Below are positions 1 to 4,976 of a stretch of DNA of 6,057 nucleotides, in pieces. Within the stretch, counting starts at the first letter, position 1. Each line of letters starts with the position of its first letter. The notes below the pieces were generated by a model. It did no database searches, was not told the DNA's origin, and saw only the letters and a program-made list of their open reading frames with translations. Where the stretch lies: positions 1 to 6,057 of the forward strand of contig JAEXJH010000405.1 in the NCBI GenBank assembly GCA_023445955.1, given 5' to 3'. Both the position numbers and the translations under genes were made by a program. Source of the DNA: Pseudomonadota bacterium (lineage in GTDB: Bacteria > Pseudomonadota > Alphaproteobacteria > Caulobacterales > Caulobacteraceae).

Positions 1-184
1 CGCCCGAACCCTGGTTCATCAGCGAGGCCTGGAAGCTGTAGGGCTTCAGGTCGTGCGGGCGATAGCCGGGGGTGTCGGCGTTGGCGACGTTCTGGGCGAC
101 AAGCTTCTGGCGCTCGGTCAGATAACCGAGGCGGCTCTTGAGCATGCCGAAGAGGGGAATGTCGTCCGGACCCATGGCGATCAT
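1..184 (-). CDS. flgB: Flagellar basal-body proximal rod protein FlgB (5' part, cut by window edge)
   Basis: The reverse strand encodes the first 61 residues of FlgB, which forms part of the proximal rod joining the MS ring and export gate to the distal rod in the periplasm. The sequence shows the family's N-terminal rod signature, VAQNVANADTPGY at residues 29-41, preceded by the helix LKSRLGYLTERQK. The rest lies outside the window. Two in-frame ATGs are possible, at 184 and 175; the usual alphaproteobacterial N-terminus (IPLF followed by a helix) fits either. Neither has a visible Shine-Dalgarno sequence. The gene diverges from fliO-fliP, and a perfect TTAA-N7-TTAAC CtrA box ends 15 bp upstream of the first ATG. 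In Caulobacter crescentus flgB heads the flgBC-fliE operon, which is CtrA-dependent and divergent from the fliP operon; this layout matches. The family call is very secure, the exact start less so. Confidence 0.93.
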   Translation of the reverse strand, partial: MIAMGPDDIPLFGMLKSRLGYLTERQKLVAQNVANADTPGYRPHDLKPYSFQASLMNQGSG

Positions 185-199
185 GGTGAAGAAACAGGG

Positions 200-214
200 T
201 TAATTCGGCATTAA
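200..214. promoter_or_regulatory. CtrA-type binding box between divergent flagellar operons
   Basis: The sequence TTAA, seven bases, TTAA matches the full CtrA recognition pattern. Read on the minus strand (towards flgB) the second half-site continues as TTAAC, the preferred form; on the plus strand it is TTAAG. It is the only complete TTAA-N7-TTAA I found in the window. It lies 15 bp from the flgB start and 82 bp from the fliO start, so one site could serve both operons. CtrA control of both operons is known in C. crescentus; its action through this exact site is inferred. Confidence 0.8.
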
Positions 215-241
215 GAACCCTCAGGCACACCAGGGGCATAG

Positions 242-256
242 GCAGGTTTTACCTGC
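242..256. repeat. Short perfect inverted repeat in the probable fliO leader
   Basis: GCAGGT, three T residues, then ACCTGC form a perfect 6-bp dyad between the CtrA box and the fliO start. If transcription of fliO-fliP begins just downstream of the CtrA box, this could be a small hairpin in the 5' leader; otherwise it could be an operator half-pair. No regulator is assigned, and a dyad this short can arise by chance. Confidence 0.3.
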
Positions 257-296
257 GCCAAGTTGTCTCGCTGCTTCAGTCCCCTTTGGGCGGTCC

Positions 297-605
297 ATGG
301 ACGTCATCGAATTCATCCGCGCCCTTGCCGCCCTGGCCGTCACGCTGGGCCTGATCGGCCTGGCCGCCTGGGCGCTGCGCAAGTACGGCCCCGACGCCAT
401 CGGCCGCGCCATCGCCGCGCGCCAGGATCGCCGCCTGAAGATCGTCGAGAGCCTGGCGCTGGACCCCACCCGCCGCCTGGTGGTCGTCAGCCTGGACGGC
501 GAAGAGCGCATGGTGCTGCTGGGCGACGGCAAGCTGCTGGACTGGGTTCCGCAACCGCGCCCCGCCATCGTCGAAGAAGCCCCCTCCCCGGAGCCCGTGG
601 CCTGA
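297..605 (+). CDS. fliO: Flagellar biosynthetic protein FliO
   Basis: This 102-residue protein has FliO architecture: one N-terminal transmembrane helix (about residues 5-27), a short basic linker (RKYGPDAIGRAIAARQDRR), then the conserved small cytoplasmic domain with LKIVESLALDPTRRLVVV at about 47-64 and MVLLG at 72-76, and a proline-rich acidic tail. FliO is an inner-membrane factor that helps assemble the FliP ring of the flagellar type III export gate and is not part of the finished gate. The ATG at 297 is the first start in frame; I found no upstream alternative and only a weak GGGCGG before it. The stop overlaps the fliP start by one base (TGATG), implying translational coupling. Length and gene order support the call despite the weak sequence conservation of FliO families. 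Confidence 0.9.
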   Translation: MDVIEFIRALAALAVTLGLIGLAAWALRKYGPDAIGRAIAARQDRRLKIVESLALDPTRRLVVVSLDGEERMVLLGDGKLLDWVPQPRPAIVEEAPSPEPVA

Positions 606-1405
606 TGATCCGCGACCTGATCAAGACCGTGACGGGCGCCCGGCCGGAGGATCTGCGCCGCGCCGCGATTATCTCCGTGATCGCCGCCATCGCCTTCGGC
701 GTGCTGCCGTCCGCGGCCCTGGCCCAGTCGGCCGTCAACATCAACCTGGGCACAGGCGCAGGCCTGACCGACCGGGTGGTGCAGCTGGTCGGCCTGATGA
801 CGGTGCTGTCGCTGGCGCCGTCGATCGTGATCATGACCACCTCGTTCGTGCGGATCGTGGTGGTGCTGGGCCTGCTGCGCACCGCCATCGGTATCCAGCA
901 GAGCCCGCCCAACCCGGTGATCATCAGCCTGGCCCTCTTCCTGACCGCCATCGTCATGGGTCCGACCTTCGAGCGCAGCTACGACGCCGGCATCAAGCCG
1001 CTGCTGGACCACCAGATCGAGCTGCCCGAGGCCTTCGACCAGGCCAGCGGCCCGGTGAAGCAGTTCATGCTCAAGCAGGTCGGCCGCGAGGACCTGGCCC
1101 TGTTCGTCCGCCTGTCCAAGGTCCCGAAGAACCAGAAGGCCGAGGACCTGCCGATGCAGGTGGTCACGCCGGCCTTCATGATCTCGGAGCTGAAACGCGC
1201 TTTCGAGATCGGCTTCCTGCTGTTCATTCCGTTCCTGGTCATCGACCTGGTCGTGGCCAGCGTGCTGATGAGCATGGGCATGATGATGCTGCCGCCGGCG
1301 ACCATCAGCCTGCCCTTCAAACTGATCTTCTTCGTGCTAGTGGACGGGTGGCGACTCGTCGCGGGCAGCTTGGTGGAAAGCTTCCAACGGGGCGGCGGCG
1401 GTTAG
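605..1405 (+). CDS. fliP: Flagellar type III export gate protein FliP
   Basis: This 266-residue protein is FliP, which forms the pentameric core of the FliP-FliQ-FliR export gate in the MS-ring pore. An N-terminal cleavable signal peptide is visible, with a basic stretch near residues 18-19, a hydrophobic core about 20-35 and likely cleavage after ALA-40. Membrane segments follow at about 57-90, 104-120, 204-224 and 237-254. The family signature SELKRAFEIGFLLFIPFLVID occupies 194-214. The run GMMMLPP at 225-231 corresponds to the methionine gasket that seals the channel in Salmonella FliP. The protein is slightly longer than Salmonella FliP (245 residues), mostly at the N-terminus. I chose ATG 605 because it overlaps the fliO stop; an upstream extension to 263 in this frame would run through fliO in a different frame and is not FliP-like. 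It is probably co-transcribed with fliO from the CtrA-box region. Confidence 0.97.
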   Translation: MIRDLIKTVTGARPEDLRRAAIISVIAAIAFGVLPSAALAQSAVNINLGTGAGLTDRVVQLVGLMTVLSLAPSIVIMTTSFVRIVVVLGLLRTAIGIQQSPPNPVIISLALFLTAIVMGPTFERSYDAGIKPLLDHQIELPEAFDQASGPVKQFMLKQVGREDLALFVRLSKVPKNQKAEDLPMQVVTPAFMISELKRAFEIGFLLFIPFLVIDLVVASVLMSMGMMMLPPATISLPFKLIFFVLVDGWRLVAGSLVESFQRGGGG

Positions 1406-1430
1406 GCGCGTTTAGCTAGAAGAATACGAC

Positions 1431-2342
1431 ATGACTGTTTTTGTCCTGGGCTCGATCAATCTGGACGCCATCGCGCGGGTCGACGACCTGCCGCGCCCCG
1501 GCGAGACCGTGGCGGGCACTTCGCTGGAACTCTTCCTCGGCGGCAAGGGCGCCAACCAGGCGGGCGCCGCCGCCCGCATGGGCGCGGCCACCCGGCTGAT
1601 GGGCGCCGTCGGCGGCGACGACAGCGGCGTCAGCCTCAAGGCCAAGCTGGCCGGCTATGGCGTACAGGTCGCCGACGTCATGGAGCTGGAAGGCGTGCCG
1701 ACCGGCCAGGCCCACGTCTGGGTCGCCAACAACGCCGAGAACATGATCGTGGTCACCGCCGGGGCCAACGCCATGGTCACGGCCCAGCAGGTCGCCGCCA
1801 CGGCGGTCGAGGGCCAGCGGGTGCTGCTCTGCCAGCTTGAGACCCCGGCCACGGCGATCGAGAGCCTGTTCCGCCTGGGCGCGGCCAAGGGCGCCCTGCG
1901 CGTGCTGAACGCCGCTCCCGCCCTGCCCCAGGGCGCGGCGCTGTTCCCGCTGACCGACATCTTGATCGTCAACCAGACCGAGCTGGCCAGCTACGCCAAG
2001 CTGGATCGCGAGCCCGAGCGCCTGGAAGAGGTCTCGGTCGCCGCACGCAAGCTGATGAGCCGTCCGGACCAGACGATCATCGTCACCCTGGGCGGGGCCG
2101 GCGTCGCCGCCGTGCGCCGCGACGAGGCCTTCCTGGTCGAGGGCAAGAAGGTCAAGGCGGTCGACACCGTCGGGGCCGGCGACTGCTTCTGCGGCAGCCT
2201 GTGCGCGGCCCTGGCCAGCGGCATGGACCTGCGCGAAGCCGTCGAGCTGGCCAATGCCGCCGCCGCGCTGTCCGTGCAGAAGGCTGGTGCGGCGCCGTCG
2301 ATGCCGAGCCGGCGCGAGGTCGAGGCGTTTTTGGAAGAGTGA
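1431..2342 (+). CDS. Ribokinase-like PfkB-family sugar kinase
   Basis: This 303-residue protein is a PfkB-family carbohydrate kinase, closest in style to ribokinase (E. coli RbsK has 309 residues). It would phosphorylate ribose or a related sugar at the 5-hydroxyl in the cytoplasm using ATP. Visible motifs in order are GSIN-L-D at 7-12 (substrate Asn10 and Asp12), the signature GGKGANQA at 37-44, QLETP at 135-139, NQTE at 181-184, VTLGGAG at 218-224, and the C-terminal signature DTVGAGD at 245-251 with Asp251 as catalytic base. The tail NAAAALSVQKAGA...SMPSR resembles the ribokinase cation-site region. After GAGD the usual TFNG is CFCG, with Cys252 and Cys254. It starts 25 bp after fliP on the same strand with only a weak purine-rich AGAAGAA upstream and no obvious terminator between, so read-through from the flagellar promoter is possible. 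No transporter or rbs gene is nearby, so the true substrate (ribose, another pentose or a nucleoside) is open. Confidence 0.88.
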   Translation: MTVFVLGSINLDAIARVDDLPRPGETVAGTSLELFLGGKGANQAGAAARMGAATRLMGAVGGDDSGVSLKAKLAGYGVQVADVMELEGVPTGQAHVWVANNAENMIVVTAGANAMVTAQQVAATAVEGQRVLLCQLETPATAIESLFRLGAAKGALRVLNAAPALPQGAALFPLTDILIVNQTELASYAKLDREPERLEEVSVAARKLMSRPDQTIIVTLGGAGVAAVRRDEAFLVEGKKVKAVDTVGAGDCFCGSLCAALASGMDLREAVELANAAAALSVQKAGAAPSMPSRREVEAFLEE

Positions 2343-2347
2343 GGGGT

Positions 2348-2365
2348 GGGCGGCTTAAGCCGCCC
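2348..2365. terminator. Perfect 18-bp palindrome at the convergent gene junction, candidate bidirectional terminator
   Basis: GGGCGGCTTAAGCCGCCC is a perfect palindrome that would fold as a seven-base-pair GC stem with a TTAA loop from either strand. It sits between and over the ends of the two convergent genes: the kinase stop is at 2340-2342, and the TTA that is the stop of the PAS-like gene is in the palindrome centre. No T-tract follows on either strand, so a classic intrinsic terminator is not proven; the position makes a role in transcript ending or 3' stability likely. Confidence 0.45.
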
Positions 2366-2843
2366 GGATGCCCGAGAAGCCTTCCGACGCCGCGCCGACC
2401 ACGGCGTCGTAGCCGAGGATCATGTCAACGTCCTTGCCGTTGCTGGCCAGCGGCAGGCGCAGCCACAGGATCGACATGTGCGGGGCGCCGCGCCAGGCCA
2501 GGCTGTGGACGCCGACGCCGGGACGACGCTCGTCGACCACCTTGTCCAGCTCCTTGCGCCAGTATTCGAAGGCGGCGGGATTGTAGACGTCGCCGATCAT
2601 CCGGCCGGTGATCTCGCGGCCATAGACGCCGTAGAGACCGGTGCCCGCCAGGCGCAGGCGGTAGTCGCGGGGCTGGTTGACGACGTCGATCAAGCTGACC
2701 GTCGGCAGCAGCCGCTTCATGCTCGTAGGATGCAGGTCGACGCGCGCAGGGAGGCTCGCCCCCCGGCGGAGGGACGCCCAATAGGCGAACATCTCCTGGT
2801 GAGCGCGGGCCGCCGTGGCGGATGCGCTCAGTTGCGCGGACAT
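2355..2843 (-). CDS. PAS-like (PAS_5 / DUF1457-type) protein
   Basis: This 162-residue protein resembles the alphaproteobacterial PAS_5 family, single-domain PAS-like proteins usually of unknown ligand. Visible family features are the entry motif YWASLRRGASLPARVDLHP at 21-39, LLPTVSLIDV at 45-54, the core RLRLAGTGL at 62-70, and GREITGRMIGDV at 75-86, followed by a helix and a beta-rich C-terminal part (HMSILWLRLPL at 122-132). It has no membrane segment, no output domain and no catalytic motif, so a sensory or scaffold role is only inferred. A GTG at 2885 would add 14 residues, but I prefer ATG 2843 because AAGGA stands 8 nt before it while the GTG has no clear ribosome-binding site. It converges with the kinase gene and has its own upstream region. 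The family assignment comes from motif recall, not a profile search. Confidence 0.78.
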   Translation of the reverse strand: MSAQLSASATAARAHQEMFAYWASLRRGASLPARVDLHPTSMKRLLPTVSLIDVVNQPRDYRLRLAGTGLYGVYGREITGRMIGDVYNPAAFEYWRKELDKVVDERRPGVGVHSLAWRGAPHMSILWLRLPLASNGKDVDMILGYDAVVGAASEGFSGIRAA

Positions 2844-2851
2844 CTTCAGAG

Positions 2852-2856
2852 TCCTT
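2852..2856 (-). promoter_or_regulatory. Ribosome-binding site deciding the PAS-like gene start
   Basis: AAGGA on the minus strand lies 8 nt before ATG 2843, standard Shine-Dalgarno spacing. It favours this start over the upstream in-frame GTG at 2885. Confidence 0.6.
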
Positions 2857-2917
2857 AACAAGTCGTTGGAATCACTTCGATTCACTATCGCTTAAGGAAC
2901 GAATCGGCGGCAAGTGA

Positions 2918-2935
2918 AAAACATGTCGCGCGACA
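2918..2935 (-). terminator. Palindrome followed by a T-run, weak candidate terminator downstream of mucR
   Basis: TGTCGCGCGACA (2924-2935) is a perfect 12-bp palindrome. On the minus strand it is followed by TGTTTTTC, a run of five T residues. This resembles a small intrinsic terminator about 110 nt after the mucR-like stop, backing up the stronger hairpin at 2969-2998. The stem is only about 4 bp with a 4-nt loop, so the palindrome could instead be an operator upstream of the PAS-like gene. Confidence 0.3.
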
Positions 2936-2968
2936 AGATTCCCTCAGGGAGTCAATCGCCAAGAAGTA

Positions 2969-2998
2969 CGCCCGCCGTCCGGGTTCGGACGACGGGCG
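2969..2998 (-). terminator. GC-rich hairpin, likely terminator of the mucR-like gene
   Basis: Bases 2969-2981 and 2986-2998 form a stem of 13 positions with one mismatch around a GGTT loop. It begins about 48 nt after the stop codon of the mucR-like gene. On the minus strand it is followed by the moderately T-rich TACTTCTT rather than a pure T-run. The strength and position of the stem favour a transcription terminator or 3'-end stabiliser; the strand is inferred from the neighbouring gene. Confidence 0.6.
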
Positions 2999-3046
2999 CA
3001 ACGATATTCAGGCCAGCCATAAGGCCAAGCTTTTGTTCCGACTCGG

Positions 3047-3469
3047 CTATTTCGATTTGCGAGCGGGCTTACGACCGCCTTGGCCGAGGCCCATCTGCTT
3101 GGCCAGGTTCGAACGCGCCTCGGCGTAGTTGGGCGCCACCATCGGGTAATCCTTGGGCAGGTTCCACTTCGCCCGGTACTCTTCCGGGGTCATGTCGTAC
3201 TTGGTGCGCAGGTGGCGCTTCAGCGATTTGAACTTCCGGCCGTCTTCCAGGCAGATCAGGAAGTCGGGGGTGATCGACTTCTTGACGGCGACTGCAGGCT
3301 CCTTCGGCGCCGGCGCCGGTTCGGCCGCCGGAGCGCCAACGGTGGCGAGCGCGGCGTGCACCTGCTGGATCAGCGCGGGAAGGTCAGCCGTGGCGACCAC
3401 ATTGTTGCCGACATAGGCCGAAACGATGCCGGCGGTCATTTCGATCAGGTCGGATTGATCTTCCATCAT
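3047..3469 (-). CDS. MucR/Ros-family transcriptional regulator
   Basis: This 140-residue protein belongs to the MucR/Ros family of small alphaproteobacterial DNA-binding proteins, which bind AT-rich sites in an H-NS-like way. The N-terminal part ([16 protein letters not shown], 8-23) is the family oligomerisation region. A Pro/Ala-rich linker covers about 46-63. The DNA-binding domain follows, with [21 protein letters not shown] (71-91), [10 protein letters not shown] (93-102) and [12 protein letters not shown] (109-120), and a basic tail. The zinc site is degenerate: Cys73 and His86 are present, Asp76 replaces the second Cys, and Lys90/Tyr91 stand where Ros has its second His. A TTG at 3487 would add six residues; I prefer ATG 3469 (or the adjacent ATG 3466) because GAGG and AGG lie just before it. 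In C. crescentus two MucR proteins repress G1-phase, CtrA-linked promoters; whether this is one of those orthologues cannot be told here. It stands alone between two non-coding gaps. Confidence 0.92.
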   Translation of the reverse strand: MMEDQSDLIEMTAGIVSAYVGNNVVATADLPALIQQVHAALATVGAPAAEPAPAPKEPAVAVKKSITPDFLICLEDGRKFKSLKRHLRTKYDMTPEEYRAKWNLPKDYPMVAPNYAEARSNLAKQMGLGQGGRKPARKSK

Positions 3470-3696
3470 GGCCTCGCCTGTCGACAAATCTTTTTGTTGA
3501 TCCGGCTGATTCCTGGATCAGTCGAGGGCTGCATACAAAGATTGGATGCGCCGGGCAATATGGTCAGAACAAAGAGATCATTTGTAATGTTGCAGTGTTC
3601 GCAAGCTGGTCATGACCGGCCAGAGGTTGAGTCCCGCAATATGAGTTCCTGAACGATGTCCAGCGAACACATTGAGATACCAAAGATATCCCGGAT
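3470..3696. other. AT-rich non-coding region upstream of the mucR-like gene
   Basis: This gap holds no credible gene on either strand. By hand count 3481-3696 is about 48% GC, clearly lower than the flanking coding DNA. It probably contains the promoter of the mucR-like gene (minus strand), but I find no convincing -35/-10 pair; TTGCCC with TATGCA 17 nt later is only a weak match. It also contains dyads: TGATCC/GGATCA at 3498-3503 and 3515-3520, an overlapping CTGAT/ATCAG pair, and a 16-base near-palindrome centred on GGTCATGACC at 3605-3620. MucR proteins often bind AT-rich DNA and regulate their own genes, so autoregulation here is plausible but inferred. Confidence 0.55.
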
Positions 3697-4920
3697 TTAA
3701 CGACCAAAGTCGCGGGACAGGGCCAGCATGGCCGCGCGTTGCGGCGCCGAGTACTCGTCGACGGCGGCCTCGTCGCCCTCGCGAATCGCCTTCAGCAGAG
3801 CTGGGGTCAGGGCCGAGGTCAGCGACCAGTTCCAGTAGCGCAGCACCGTCTGGGCGCGGTCGACGGCGACCATGTCGTAGACCATCAGCACCCGCTCCAG
3901 GGCGTGGTCGATCTGGCCGCTACGGTCGACCTCCTGCCGGCGCAGACCGCGCCACAGCTGGCGCACGCAATTGCGCGGCAGGCCGGTGGCCTTGCACAGG
4001 ATGGCCAACGGCTCGCCGCCTGGATCGGTAAAGATCTTGGCGCCGGTCATCGGCTTCAGGCCCGAGAGATACGAGATCTCCTCGGCGATCTCGCGGGTGA
4101 TGCCCGTCTCGCCGGCGGCGATCGCGTCGTCGAGGCTGTCATAGGGGCTCTTGGCGATGGCGGCGCGGTTGCGCTGGCGGCGCTCGATAAACTGCAGGGC
4201 CTTGCGCGACAGCGGGTCCTGCCAGCCCTCGGCCGAGGCCAGGGCGAAGACGTCACCGACCGCGTCCTGCAGGATCTCGCGCGACACCGCAAAGCGCTGG
4301 AGGATGGTCTTGCGGGCCTCGGCGTCGGCCCACCAGAACATCACGTAGGCGTGGCTGGGCCGCAACTCGGGGCGGCGCAGCAGCAGCGGGATCAGGTACT
4401 GGGCGTCGCGCGTGGCGGCGACGATGTTCTCGACGCCCTGGTGGCTGAACTTGACCAGTTCGTTGCGCAGCAGGGTCTCGATGACCGGCGCCTCGCCCAT
4501 GTCGATCAGGGCGTCGGCCACGACCTCGCTGACCCCGCGCCGCTTGGCGATCAGCCGGCGGTGATCGACGGAAGACTGGTACAGGCAGGCGATCAGGTCG
4601 GCGTCCGACAGCTTCTCGGCGTCGACCAGCAGGGCGCGGGCCACCGGCAGTTCGTCGCGCAGCAGCAGGCGCACCAGCACGCCCGGCATCTCGACCAGCA
4701 TGGCCAGGCGGCGGGCGACCCGCTCGCGCTCGGCGACATTGGCGTCACGCAGCATCTCGACCAGCAGGTCGGCGGTCATCGAGCGCTCGAAGGCGTTGAT
4801 CCGGCTGGTCGGCAGGCACACAACGTCGGCCAGCCGCTTGAGCAGGGCCGTGCGCGAACGCGGCGCGGCCTTGGGGGCCTCGGGCTCTCCGAACGAAGAT
4901 GTCAGCGCGGGATCGCTCAT
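3697..4920 (-). CDS. DUF2336 domain-containing protein
   Basis: This 407-residue soluble protein resembles the alphaproteobacterial DUF2336 family, whose function is not established. It appears almost entirely helical, with repeated Leu/Ala-rich helical pairs suggestive of a HEAT-like solenoid: ADLLVEMLRDANVAERERVA near 50-69, VLVRLLLRDELPVARALL near 80-97, then LSDADLIACLYQSSVDHRRLIAKRRGVSEVVADALIDMGEAPVIETLLRN in the order expected for the family (near 103-152). The C-terminal half carries helices around FIERRQRNRAAIAKSP and a region resembling a DNA-independent helical domain (GEPLAILCKATGLPRN). No signal peptide, membrane span or catalytic motif is seen. The ATG at 4920 is the first good start but has no clear Shine-Dalgarno sequence. 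It follows the crotonase gene by 56 bp on the same strand and may be co-transcribed with it. A longer open frame on the opposite strand is a shadow of this gene. Confidence 0.8.
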   Translation of the reverse strand: MSDPALTSSFGEPEAPKAAPRSRTALLKRLADVVCLPTSRINAFERSMTADLLVEMLRDANVAERERVARRLAMLVEMPGVLVRLLLRDELPVARALLVDAEKLSDADLIACLYQSSVDHRRLIAKRRGVSEVVADALIDMGEAPVIETLLRNELVKFSHQGVENIVAATRDAQYLIPLLLRRPELRPSHAYVMFWWADAEARKTILQRFAVSREILQDAVGDVFALASAEGWQDPLSRKALQFIERRQRNRAAIAKSPYDSLDDAIAAGETGITREIAEEISYLSGLKPMTGAKIFTDPGGEPLAILCKATGLPRNCVRQLWRGLRRQEVDRSGQIDHALERVLMVYDMVAVDRAQTVLRYWNWSLTSALTPALLKAIREGDEAAVDEYSAPQRAAMLALSRDFGR

Positions 4921-4976
4921 CGGGTCGACAAGATCAGATCGTGCTTAACGACCCGTGAGCGAGCGCCGCGACAAAC

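Noticed and set aside
218..240. Possible sigma-54 (-24/-12) promoter near GGCAC in the flgB-fliO gap
   Set aside because: A GGCAC is present but no GC dinucleotide element of the TTGC type at the required spacing follows on either strand, and these are early flagellar genes for which CtrA with the housekeeping sigma factor is expected.
263..604. N-terminal extension of fliP to an upstream start at 263
   Set aside because: It overlaps fliO in another frame and translates to Pro/Arg/His-rich sequence with no FliP similarity. The ATG at 605 gives a normal signal peptide and couples to the fliO stop.
2844..3046. Possible small gene between the PAS-like and MucR-like genes
   Set aside because: The only frame starting here (GTG 2914, plus) runs antisense into the MucR-like gene, and the region is dominated by hairpins that look like terminators.
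3080..3652. Plus-strand frame across the MucR-like gene and the upstream gap
   Set aside because: It is antisense to a well-recognised MucR protein, has no recognisable motif and no convincing start signal.
4944..4949. TTAA half-sites near the DUF2336 start (about 4945) and near the PAS-like gene (2855, 2892) as CtrA boxes
   Set aside because: None has a partner TTAA at seven-base spacing, so they are isolated half-sites expected by chance.
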